Shown: piece by piece, positions 12,734-22,447 of the stretch
Layout: the number at the start of each line of letters is the position of its first letter
Position numbering within the stretch: the first letter of the stretch is position 1
Assembly: GCA_035610835.1 (NCBI GenBank)
Contig: CM069442.1
Location: 3,508,444-3,572,443 of the forward strand
DNA length: 64,000 nucleotides
DNA from: Ophiura sarsii
Lineage: Eukaryota > Echinodermata > Ophiuroidea > Amphilepidida > Ophiuridae
Reading direction: 5' to 3'
Notes under the pieces: generated by a model
The model's database searches: none
What the model was told of the DNA's origin: nothing
What the model saw: only the letters and a program-made list of their open reading frames with translations
Translations under genes and position numbers: made by a program

Positions 12734-13418
12734 CGGAAATGAAGGTGTCACTGTGCAAACTGGTGCACTGGTAAAAAAGAAAATATTTTATGGACTGAAG
12801 ACTTATTTTGCTCTTCCAAGTGGGTCAATATTAAAAAGAAATGAAGCGACAATATGTTATTCCTTTTCCAGATCAATAAAATAAACTTTATTTAAATAAA
12901 TCTAACTTTGGGTAATGTCTTTACCAACTATTTGCATGCATCTTTTCAACATTCAACATTGTTCAACGTCGAATAATCTTTGTTTGTTTTTGTAAAGAGA
13001 CCTCTTTATAAGCCCTCTTGGTAATCACTGCAATTTTATCTTAATAGTGATATTAAAAAGAACAAACATATTGATAAAATTAATATTTCCGATATCATTA
13101 TCATATTGCACATAACACAAATCTGCTACATGAACATTATTAACTCTAGTATTCTTTACCTGACTGTGTCCATAAATCCAATTAACGCCTTTTCGGAGTG
13201 GGCGCTCTCTACCGTTCTTTAAATAAACACGTTTATATTTTCAAAAACAAATAAGCATGCATGTTTGCTTAAATAAATATTCGTATTTCATATTGCACAT
13301 AACATAAATTTAAATCCATAACCAATACCAAACATATTGTTAACATGATTTAGCTATAATCTGCGTGTAGAGTTATATAGTTAATGGTCAATTCAATCGA
13401 CATCTTCACTAGGGTATC

Positions 13419-14510
13419 TCAAGGCTGATTGCGTCCTTCAATATGTTCCCCGTGGTTGGCGACGCAGTGTTGAGCCCGCACTCTCATGTGAAGTACACCT
13501 GATCTAACCTGACGTGTGCGTCTGATCTCACGGACAGTCCTCTGAATCCGTTGTTGGATGTCTTGAACATCACGGGGTGGTGTCCTGTACACTTTGGACT
13601 TCATGAAGCCCCACAGATAAAAGTCCAGCGGCGTCAAGTCTGGCGATCTAGGGGGCCAGTTAATGGGGTGTCCCATACCAACCACTCTGTTTGGAAAAAC
13701 TGCTTGCAATCGGTTGCGAACCACAATCGCACGATGTGCCGGGGCCCCATCCTGAATCCACCACGCACGGCGAATAGTTCCATTTTGATTGACACCAAAC
13801 ATAGCTTCAACCTGTGGCAGAACATAGTTATTTAGCATGTCTAAATATGCTTGTCCATTCACATTTCCTTGAAAGAAATAGGGACCGATGATGTTGTTAC
13901 GGACCAATCCAATCCAAACACACACCTTCAATCTTGAGCAAGGCCTGTCATAGGCGAAGTCCTGTGGGGGATTGCCTAGCGGAGCATATTGAACAACGTT
14001 ATGGTTCGAAACCTCTCCATTCATCTGGAAAACAGCTTCATCGCCAATAATGATGTTGGCAATGAAATGTCTTGGCTTGTTCAGCAGCCAATTGCAATAC
14101 TCAAGGCGTCTTGCAGCATCGCCGTCGTGCAGGCCGTGTCGTATTTGCATTCTGAACGGATGCCATTTCATGTCTATCTTAGTTATTCTGTTAAAAGAGG
14201 ACTTGCTGATATTTGGGCAATTGTTCCTCCGTGCTGTTACATTTGGGTCGTTTCTTAAGGCTTGTCGCACAGCGTTAATATTTACTACTGTTCTCACTGT
14301 CCGAGAGCGTCCTGAAGCATCCTTGTGCCTATTTGTGCTCACTCCATACAGCAAATATTTTTCAACATTCCTCATAACAGTTGAACGATATGGTATCTTC
14401 ATTCCCGGGTATTCTACTCGGAATAACTGTTGCACTTGGTTGGAGCTTTTAGTCGAAAAATATGTTACAACCATGAACACTCGTTCGTCAAACGAAAAAA
14501 ATTCAGCCAT
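13419..14510 (-). CDS. Mariner-superfamily transposase, DD41D type
   Basis: A cut-and-paste transposase of 363 residues counted from the Met at 14510. An in-frame Met at 14573 would add 21 basic residues; I prefer 14510 because MAEFFSFDERVFMV resembles the usual family start. The N-terminal part (about residues 1-120) has the helix-turn-helix-type DNA-binding region. The DDE catalytic domain follows: Asp157 in IIIGDEAVF, Asp254 in WIQDGAPAH and Asp296 in WPPRSPDLTPLDFYLWG, with 41 residues between the second and third Asp. All three acidic residues are present and there is no frameshift or internal stop. The motifs and spacing match the DD41D (rosa/Visitor-type) branch of Tc1/mariner rather than DD34D mariner or DD34E Tc1; the branch name is from general family knowledge. 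It is flanked by its own terminal repeats. Activity is not shown. Confidence 0.93.
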   Translation of the reverse strand: MAEFFSFDERVFMVVTYFSTKSSNQVQQLFRVEYPGMKIPYRSTVMRNVEKYLLYGVSTNRHKDASGRSRTVRTVVNINAVRQALRNDPNVTARRNNCPNISKSSFNRITKIDMKWHPFRMQIRHGLHDGDAARRLEYCNWLLNKPRHFIANIIIGDEAVFQMNGEVSNHNVVQYAPLGNPPQDFAYDRPCSRLKVCVWIGLVRNNIIGPYFFQGNVNGQAYLDMLNNYVLPQVEAMFGVNQNGTIRRAWWIQDGAPAHRAIVVRNRLQAVFPNRVVGMGHPINWPPRSPDLTPLDFYLWGFMKSKVYRTPPRDVQDIQQRIQRTVREIRRTRQVRSGVLHMRVRAQHCVANHGEHIEGRNQP

Positions 14511-14748
14511 GTTTCTCCGCTTCTTAAAAGTAGGCCTAACGCATTTCCTTTTACATTTAACACGTCTCAGCACACTGTATGCCTACACGCTTTATCGATT
14601 AAAATTCTTAAAATAGAATCAGTAATTAGCATAACAATACCTTTTATTTCAAACCCCTCACTCCTAGCACGTGTAAGCAAACACATTCAAAAAAGCGCGC
14701 GCTGGTTGTGATTTGAATATCGTAAGCCTCGGAGTTCGGTGAATTACC

Positions 14749-14953
14749 TCAAATCGGTTGAGCCGGTTTTTGACCTACCTCTCTTTGATGAAACGTAACT
14801 AGAAAACCATTTTAGCAATGTCAATAATTTTTTCACCAGTACAAAGAAGAAATTCCACGGTTTTCAGAATGTCTAAATTTGATACCAATCAATTGGATGA
14901 AAGTTAGAATAAAGCGCTTCAAAAATAAGTTGCAGGTTTTCTGGGACACCCTG
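14749..14953 (-). repeat. Right terminal inverted repeat of the DD41D transposon
   Basis: Inverted partner of 12529-12733, ending CCCTG just before the TA duplication at 14954-14955. Confidence 0.9.
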
Positions 14954-14955
14954 TA

Positions 14956-16051
14956 TTCCATGTGTAAGATCTTCCTCTCACAGAAGAGTATTGGATGTGC
15001 CAAAGTGAGCTGTTTTATTTGAAATATCAAAACTCCAAAGTGAAAATACTTATAATAATTTGAAGTTTAATAGTTTGGTCACACAATTATCCTGTGTCCT
15101 TACCAACCCAATTTTGGTTTGTAATACATGTACTGAAGCATCTTGTTTTGAACAATAAACTAGTAGTTGTAGGAAGAATTAAAAAAAAGTGTATGAAATT
15201 ATAGTATAATGCAGTCATACATGTGTGACTGCCCTAGGTGTGTAGAACCAATTGGGCTTGCCAAGATAATATTGTAAGTCAGAAATTGAGCCGAAAAAAT
15301 AAATAATAGGCTTGCACAATTCACACTATTATCCAACGTTGCCTGTCTGGCGTGTAATTGCTTTAGGGTTGGCACGGGCCTTAAGTAAAACAATATCTAG
15401 TCAAAAGGGCAGTCTTCAGTGAGGCAGCCAGCCGTCAAAGAAGGTGGCGTTTTTCACAAAACGTTGTTTTTACGTAAAGATAAGGTCACCTAGGAAACAC
15501 TGCTGTTCAAGCGGAACAGTGCTAAGAGTGAAAAAAGACTGTATTTGAAATAGCTGCCCTTTGGTTCTCCTTATCAGGAACACAATATAGGCTGTAGGGA
15601 ATAGAAGACATGGCAGCTATAGTGTAGAAGAACCTTTTGTAAGTGAACCTTCAAGTGTGTTTGTTTACTGTCTTTCATTGTCGCATCTAATTCACAATAG
15701 GTAGATTTGTAGAAGTGGTAGGGGCGCATGATTATTTACCTTTATTAAAATGGATTCGGACAATGGGTGCCTTTGACAGACGTATATGTTTGTAAGTACA
15801 ATAGAATATTTTCCAGGGATTGACAATTAGTGTCAAGTTGATTTCAAGGGAGATGCTATGATCATTCTGTAATGAAAAAGATAATGTGTTTTCTTGCAGT
15901 TAATAATTATGCCATTTACCTCCATTCAATCAAATTCAAAATTAAAAGTTCTGGAAGTGTATTAAATAGGTTTTTAAATGGTCTCCGAGACATGACCTTT
16001 GAAAGGCTTTTCATTTTTATTTGTGTTAATTATTGTTGAACTAGCCAGGTA
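14956..16051. other. Non-coding stretch, no recognisable feature
   Basis: No reading frame with recognisable content and no paired repeat was found between the DD41D element and the next MITE. Confidence 0.5.
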
Positions 16052-16053
16052 TA

Positions 16054-16630
16054 CAGGGTGAGTAAAAGTAAAGTGTACTCAAATTAAAATAATTATTACA
16101 AATCTTTATTATCAGAATATGAAGGCAATTAATGTATGCGGCAATAGATGCATTTATTCACTATCATCAGCAAAAAGAATCACAACATTTCATGGTAACG
16201 TTTGTACACAATAACTAACTTAACAAAGACAAATCAAACTTTTTCATTTATTTTTTCAAACATTAAATGAGAAATAATGTCAAAACAATGTCATCATTAC
16301 ACAAATTTAGCAACAACAACGACAAATTTGACTTTTGTGATAGTCGGACTAAGCTTGGACTTGAGTGTGGACCGTTTTCAATAGTGAGATTCTATACATC
16401 TTATCAGAGCAAATATTGCAAATCTTGTTTGGTTGATAAAATGTAGACTTTTACGCAAGCATGAAATATGTTTACCACAACCAATTTCTACCGATTAAAA
16501 TTTTACAGAAAGCTAATAAGATAGCCCGGCTGCCACAATAAACAAATCTGTGTAATCTTTGCACAGGTTTTAAGATATTAATTAAATCCCAAAGTTGAGT
16601 ACATTTTTTAAAGTTTTTGGACTCACCCTG
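16054..16630. mobile_element. TA-flanked MITE (mariner-like ends)
   Basis: The left tip CAGGGTGAGTAAAAGTAAAG and the complement of the right tip CAGGGTGAGTCCAAAAACTT are flanked by TA (16052-16053 and 16631-16632). Both continue to a TGTACTCAA block. The body is 577 bp with no coding. It shares the CAGGGTGAGT tip with the 7759-11512 element, so the two may use related transposases. Confidence 0.7.
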
Positions 16631-16948
16631 TAGTACAAAGATTTCATTTACAGTACATGTATGTATTCTATTGTTATAGGTCAATTTTGTTCCAGAAGGT
16701 ATGTGGTATTGAAATGACCAAGAGCGGAAAAGTAATGACAACATTGGCAGCATTTCAATGTATTAGGATATGAGTGAATGGCTTTTAAAATATTTAATAT
16801 GTTGTCCATATTTGGAATTTTTAAGGAAGTGCAGAAGCAGAAACAATTTTTCCAAAATTCAGTTTCTTTTCAACATTTATAGTTGGCTGTGCCATAATTT
16901 TAACATACTTTTAACATTTTCTTGATGTTAATTTCTCTTCATTTTCAG

Positions 16949-17100
16949 ATCACCCCGGGAGGTAAAGCAGCTCGATCAAACCTTCTACCAAACGACACAG
17001 TTACAGCCATCGATGGGTGCGACACATCCAACTTCACACATTTAGAGGCCCAAAATAAAATCAAGGGTGCTGTCGGAGACTTAGCGCTAAACATATCAAG
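16949..17100 (+). CDS. PDLIM/Zasp-like: PDZ-LIM (ALP/Enigma family) gene, exon a: second half of the PDZ domain
   Basis: Encodes about 50 residues beginning ITPGGKAARSNLLPND and ending LALNISR. This is the C-terminal half of a PDZ domain: the PGGKA turn, the ND.V..I strand, and the second helix THLEAQNKIKGA, which is nearly the form seen in vertebrate LDB3/Cypher and PDLIM proteins. In this family the PDZ binds alpha-actinin and targets Z-discs or actin stress fibres. The acceptor is TTTTCAG at 16948 and the donor GTAAAT at 17101. The exon enters in phase 0 and leaves after two bases of a codon. The first half of the PDZ with its carboxylate-binding loop is not in the 16.9 kb upstream, so it lies outside the window. 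The following intron is 27.8 kb. Confidence 0.92.
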
Positions 17101-17617
17101 GTAAATATTTGTGTGATAACCATATATTCTCTGATAAAAATACCCCCTCTAATAAACGCCCCACAAGTTTTGTGATGGAAATAACCCTATCAAAATACCC
17201 CTAAAACAGATTTGATACAATAAAGGTACTTGAATTTCACCTTTTTTTTGTCCTAAAAATACAACAAAATTCTCCTGCAAAGTTGAGCTTCTTTTGTCAT
17301 GATCTAAAAATCATGAGATAAATATTTGTTGGCGATAAAATTGGTCAAAATATGATGCGACATGCAGCGCAATGCACGTTCTGGATCAACAACACAGCAG
17401 CAATGTAGTGACACATAACATGGTGGGTTATAGGAAAATAATATTTGAGCAACCTAGGGAGTCCAAACCAACAAAATTAATCTCTTCAGCAATGTAAACA
17501 AGTCAAAATCACTGTTTTATGGCACTAGCACTTGAAATAGGGCTTGGAGAGAGATTCTATTTCAAAGAATGATTCGTTTGCTAAATGGGGGGTTTCCAAA
17601 GTGTTGTGGCAATGGTA

Positions 17618-18270
17618 ATGCATTGGATAGGGTTGGAGGTACAGTGTATGCATTGGATAGGGTTGGAGGTACAGTGTATGCATTGGATAGGGTTGGAGGT
17701 ACAGTGTATGCATTGGATAGGGTTGGAGGTACAGTGTATGCATTGGATAGGGTTGGAGGTACAGTGTATTGGATAGGGTTGGAGGTACAGTGTATTGGAT
17801 AGGGTTGGAGGTACAGTGTATGCATTGGATAGGGTTGGAGGTACAGTGTATGCATTGGATAGGGTTGGAGGTACAGTGTATGCATTGGATAGGGTTGGAG
17901 GTACAGTGTATGCATTGGATAGGGTTGGAGGTACAGTGTATTGGATAGGGTTGGAGGTACAGTGTATTGGATAGGGTTGGAGGTACAGTGTATGCATTGG
18001 ATAGGGTTGGAGGTACAGTGTATGCATTGGATAGGGTTGGAGGTACAGTGTATGCATTGGATAGGGTTGGAGGTACAGTGTATTGGATAGGGTTGGAGGT
18101 ACAGTGTATTGGATAGGGTTGGAGGTACAGTGTATGCATTGGATAGGGTTGGAGGTACAGTGTATGCATTGGATAGGGTTGGAGGTACAGTGTATTGGAT
18201 AGGGTTGGAGGTACAGTGTATTGGATAGGGTTGGAGGTACAGTGTATTGGATAGGGTTGGAGGTACAGTG
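17618..18270. repeat. Minisatellite block 1 (30/26-bp units)
   Basis: Twenty-three near-identical units with core GGATAGGGTTGGAGGTACAG. Long units (30 bp) carry GCAT in the spacer and short units (26 bp) lack it. The order is 5 long, 2 short, 4 long, 2 short, 3 long, 2 short, 2 long, 3 short. It begins about 520 bp into the large intron. The long open frames read through it are artefacts of the repeat. Confidence 0.95.
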
Positions 18271-18431
18271 TACACAGGCTGAAAAAGTAGGCAATACGGA
18301 AAGCTCCTTGCAGGGAAATTTGAGCATTTGGAGGGAAATTTTACTCTTTCATTACGAAATGCTTTCCATTTTGGAGGGAAATTTGGAATCTCTTGCCGGG
18401 AAAAAAAACGTTTTTTCAGGCCATGACAGTG

Positions 18432-18715
18432 TATGCATTGGATAGGGTTGGAGGTACAGTGTATGCATTGGATAGGGTTGGAGGTACAGTGTATGCATTG
18501 GATAGGGTTGGAGGTACAGTGTATTGGATAGGGTTGGAGGTACAGTGTATGCATTGGATAGGGTTGGAGGTACAGTGTATGTATTGGATAGGGTTGGAGG
18601 TACAGTGTATGCATTGGATAGGGTTGGAGGTACAGTGTATTGGATAGGGTTGGAGGTACAGTGTATTGGATAGGGTTGGAGGTACAGTGTATTGGATAGG
18701 GTTGGAGGTACAGTG
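18432..18715. repeat. Minisatellite block 2 (same 30/26-bp units)
   Basis: Ten units of the same family (3 long, 1 short, 3 long of which one has GTAT for GCAT, 3 short), separated from block 1 by about 160 bp of unrelated sequence (18271-18431) that itself contains three GGAGGGAAATTT-like motifs. Confidence 0.95.
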
Positions 18716-20221
18716 TATGTATTTTGAAAATTGAGCAGGAACAGGGTTTTGGCAGGTTTGCATCAAAGTAAGTTTGATAGACAAAAAGGAGTTCTTTGGA
18801 ACAGGAATAGATTATCTTTCTGAAATTGAAAAGAGCTGAAAGTGAACATTATGGAACTGAATTGAGAGGCAGAAGTGGATTGTAAGAGTCAATGTTGGCT
18901 AACACATTTATCGCCATATCAGATTTGGGACTGCTGGCTGGATATCTTTTTTAGTTCTCTCTATCTACATACCCGTATGTACATGTAGTGTATATTTGGC
19001 TAAAAAAAAGTTTAAAGTTTAAAGTTTAAGGTTTAAGTTTAAAGTTTAAGTTTAAAGTTTCAGCTAAAAGTCTAAAAGTTTTACTATGGATTAAAATATA
19101 ACATCAAATGACAACACCATTTCAAGCAGTACATTAGCATTAGATTTATCCTTGTATTTTTTCTCCTTTTGATTAATTTCTTGTAAAAGAAATCTAAATT
19201 GGGTACATCTGTCTTATTTTGCTTGATCTCCCATTCCAAATTCTGAAAGTAAACTTAATGAGATCTTTCAAAAAATCTTAGTAGAAAGTACAAGGCTATC
19301 ATCCAAATTTGCAACTCTCATCCAAATTTGCAACTCAATGATAGCTAAATAGACATTCAGACAACTTGCAAGTTACAGTAGCAAATCGGGAGGGGTCTGT
19401 AAATTTGATCATATTATTAACATCACCCAACCTTTAAGTTCATAGTCCTCTTTATAGAAACGTGTGATCACTGCACAGATTATTTTGACCTTTTGAGAAT
19501 GTCAGCGTTGAATTTTTAGCGTCCTCATCGTATACATGCTCAATGGTACAATGTAGCAAATTGATTTGCCAACGTGCTGCAGCATTCCTTGGCATCTCTA
19601 GTATGATTATGGTATCTTTGCAGAGGTCATGGGGAGGAGGTTCATCCCAGTTTAACACAAACATTTTGGTTGTTATGGGGCGCGAAGGAGGTTAATTTTT
19701 CAAATATTACCAATTATGTTGGGTTCCTTACTTCCAATTATGTAAAACCTGGTTAAGTTGAATGTAACGACCAATATAGTCCCTGTTATACAACAAACTA
19801 CTCAATCTTACTTGATTTATGAGCAGATTCACCAAATTAATTATCTTCCAAAATATCCAAGTAAGTATGACATTTTTTGTTGTCAGTTTTCTACGGTTGG
19901 AAAATAAACTCGGGTCAGGCATTAGGGAGTTTGTTTGGTGGGGGGGGGGGGGGGGGGGGGGGAAGATCTCCAATTTTTCCCGAACAATTTCAAGAAATGT
20001 TGACCAGCCCGACAGAAATTCTACCAGCCAGTGTAACTCACTTACACTGTGAGTTTAAAAAAGATTTGTCAGCCAGTAGGTCTGGTACTTTTGCATATTC
20101 ACCCACCCGGTACTAAAAAAGATACCCACTGCAGGCGGGTGGCCGGGTGATATATCCAGGCCTACTTGTATCATTTGTGTACATATTTTTCTGGATGAAT
20201 TAATTCAGGGCTTAATCTGCA
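18716..20221. other. Intronic non-coding stretch with microsatellite and G tract
   Basis: Contains an AAAGTTT/TTTAAAG microsatellite (about 19009-19070), the direct doublet CATCCAAATTTGCAACTC (about 19300-19335) and a run of 23 G at 19940-19962. No exon is supported. Confidence 0.55.
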
Positions 20222-20577
20222 AACCAAAAATTAAAATGTTGTTTTGCCCTCAAGTGTAAAAAAGTTTGATGTCGGGTTGGTCGGTTGTTTTCGTGGTTTT
20301 TTTTATTACTGAAAAATATTACTGTCAGACTAGCTATGTCTGTCGTGTTATTAAGACAACATTGGTACAACATTGGTACATGTATGTCAATTTTACTATT
20401 GTTTCTAGTGGGATAATAGTTTTAAAAGCTATTTATTGAAGCAAACTTATTCATTTCAAGCAGAAAATAGTAATAATAGTTCAAAAATTTGGGTTCTAAA
20501 AAATGTGACCCTAATGTTTTAGATTTTAGGGTCGGCCGTTTAGAGCAACAGAACAATGGGGTGTTTTTTGCCTTATA
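20222..20577. repeat. Dispersed repeat with inverted ends, copy 2
   Basis: Diverged copy of the 11995-12370 repeat in the same orientation: TTTTGCCCTCAAGTG at the left, GATTTTAGGGTCGGCCG and TTTTTTGCCTTA at the right. Confidence 0.6.
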
Positions 20578-20863
20578 AGTTGAACTATTGATATCTAACA
20601 AAATATCACTAGGTTAATACATTATCCACTTCCTTGTCCATACCCATAACACTCCAGAAGTGGGAAAACAGTGGCATGTTTTTCATGTTTATAAGATCCC
20701 CCAAGGGCAAAAATCTGATATTTATTACTACTAATAGCTTGCAATAATACAGGTCATGAACCTTTGTCAAAAACAAGTTCACAGCCATTCACATTGATAA
20801 ATATGAAATTGGTGAACTTATCCATGCACCTTGATTGTAGTGATGTAGTGTTTGCAGCATATA

Positions 20864-21687
20864 CTGTACTGACGTGTGTATAGTCCCATACTCGATTTAA
20901 GTCCCACCCCCTAATTGAGCTCATATCTCCGACTAGGATGGGCACCTGTCTAAGTCCCAGGGGTAAAAAGTAGTGTACAAGTCAGACTTGTACAAGTCAG
21001 ACTTGTACACTACTTAAGGCTGGGCGCGAGTCCCGGGAAATCGAATCCTGCCCGAAAATTTCAGGTCCCGGGTACCAGAATCACCTTCCCGAATCCCCCC
21101 CCCCCAAAAAAAAAGAAGCTTACTTAAAAAAACATGTGGTCGGGTAATTCATGATTATTTGATGCAAATGTATAGCGGAGATGTATTTGAAATACATTTA
21201 TTTAGTCAAATCTGTGGATTTTTTGTACTCCTATGCTCGCAAAATGTGATTTTCACTTCATTATCGGCCGCGCTGCGCGATTGACAGATCGAGTTTGTTA
21301 TTGTTATAGCGCCATCTATTGTCGAAATTGTGACATATTTATAATTTCTAAATGTAGACTTGCCGCGCGAGCTTACGAAAAGTGTTATACGCGGTGAAAT
21401 ATCACATTTTAGCGAGCACAAGAGTACCAAAAATGAACTGATTTGACAAAATAAATCTATTTCAAATGAATCCCTGCTATATATTTGCATTAAATAATCA
21501 CGATTTAGCCGACAAGGTGTTTTTTAAGTAAGCTTTTTTTTTCTTTTTCTTTTTTTCCCCCTTTTTTTAAAAAGTTATTTTGATGAAAAATTTCGGGCAC
21601 ACATGGGCACACGATTTAAGTCCCATCCCCTAATTTACGTATATTTTGGGGTAAAAAAAGGGTGGGACTATACACGCGTCAGTACGG
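20864..21687. mobile_element. TA-flanked foldback element
   Basis: The tips CTGTACTGACGTGTGTATAG (left) and CCGTACTGACGCGTGTATAG (complement of the right) are flanked by TA (20862-20863 and 21688-21689). An inner pair of arms, about 21114-21260 and 21390-21536, shares AAGCTTACTTAAAAAA, TGATTATTT and TGCTCGC motifs, so most of the 824-bp element can fold back. The tip structure fits a Tc1/mariner-type non-autonomous element. It carries a 48-bp palindrome at 20968-21015. Confidence 0.7.
20968..21015. repeat. 48-bp near-perfect palindrome
   Basis: Reads the same on both strands apart from two A residues, one on each side of the centre. It is built from AAGTAGTGTACAAGTC, GACTTGTACAAGTC and GACTTGTACACTACTT. 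It could extrude as a cruciform. Confidence 0.9.
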
Positions 21688-21745
21688 TAGTGTTTTTCCA
21701 AGTTTACAAATTTCACTTTTTTTTCTTTCATCGCCTAAAGTAATA

Positions 21746-22174
21746 CAGGGTGTCCCAAAAGTGTTGATACCTTTATAAAGCTTTATCTCAATAATTTGCA
21801 GTGTAAATATGAAAACATTTGGATAGAAAATACTTATTTTGGTACCAAACTTATGATCTGTATTGCCTATTAGTACAGAGTACAGAAGAAAGTTGTCTGG
21901 AATGTTAACCTTCACTTTCACAATGTGTAGTCAGGGTGCGAATTCATTAATGTGCATAGCAATATTGTTCCAATTTATTGTAAGGCTGATGTTAGTATAT
22001 GACTAATATGAGTTAACGCTGTAAAAACTGCTATACGAGATGAAATTTGTATAGCAATTGCCTCAAATTGTGGATACAGGCGAATTCGCACCCTGTGCGT
22101 AGTTGTATACAGCAAATTATTTTGACAGCGATATAAAGCTTTGAAAAGGTATTGAAATTTTGGGGACGCCTCTG
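21746..22174. mobile_element. TA-flanked MITE (mariner-like), host of a nested hAT MITE
   Basis: The left tip CAGGGTGTCCCAAAAGTGTT and the complement of the right tip CAGAGGCGTCCCCAAAATTT, then shared ATACCTTT, AAAGCTTTAT and AATAATTTGC. TA flanks at 21744-21745 and 22175-22176. The left tip begins with the same CAGGGTGTCCCA as the DD41D transposon, so it could be cross-mobilised (inference). Diverged and old. Confidence 0.65.
21932..22095. mobile_element. hAT-like MITE nested in the mariner-like MITE
   Basis: Perfect 14-bp inverted tips CAGGGTGCGAATTC at both ends of a 164-bp insert. The flanking 8-bp direct repeats TGTGTAGT (21924-21931) and TGCGTAGT (22096-22103) differ at one base. Eight-base target duplications and CAGGG-type tips are characteristic of hAT elements. 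No coding. Confidence 0.75.
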
Positions 22175-22377
22175 TACTAAATTTATTGTAGCCATTTTCA
22201 AATAATTATCATTTCTCGTTCAATTCAAACGTAATTTTACCAATGAAATGAAGCCAGAAGACACAACACAACACAACACAACACAATTCAATGATATTTG
22301 AAAATGCAGTTTCTCATAACCGCCTAAAATAGTGGATAGAAAATATCCCGTAAATTAAGTTATTTACTTACTTTACT

Positions 22378-22446
22378 TTACTTTCGTCGACCTCGGTCGG
22401 AAGCCATGATGAATTTTCGCCAGTTCACTCTGTCCTGCATTAGATT
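22378..22446 (-). pseudogene. C-terminal scrap of a non-LTR retrotransposon protein
   Basis: The minus strand reads LMQDRVNWRKFIMASDRGRR followed by Lys and a stop. This form (arginine-rich, DR..WR motif just before the stop) is typical of the extreme C-terminus of LINE reverse transcriptase proteins. After the stop come AGTAA repeats, consistent with a short 3' tail. A 5'-truncated LINE insertion is the simplest reading. It is too short to name a clade. Confidence 0.6.
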
Positions 22447-22447
22447 G

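Larger units (their letters stand above)
12529..14953 (-). mobile_element. Complete mariner-superfamily (DD41D) transposon
   Basis: A 2425-bp element bounded by TA on both sides (12527-12528 and 14954-14955). Both ends read CAGGGTGTCCCAGAAAACCT inward. The terminal inverted repeats extend about 205 bp (12529-12733 and 14749-14953) with only scattered differences, much longer than those of classical mariners. Between them lies one uninterrupted transposase gene on the minus strand. Close match of the arms plus an open gene suggests a fairly recent insertion that may still be mobile. It lies upstream of the first visible exon of the PDZ-LIM gene, in the opposite orientation. Confidence 0.93.

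Noticed and set aside
13551..14711. Plus-strand ORFs opposite the transposase
   Set aside because: Shadows of the minus-strand transposase gene; no recognisable domains.
17525..18784. Long minus-strand ORFs of HCTSNPIQ / LYLQPYP repeats (up to 350 codons)
   Set aside because: They are readings of the 30/26-bp minisatellite in several frames. The unit lacks stops, and there is no start context or non-repeat domain.
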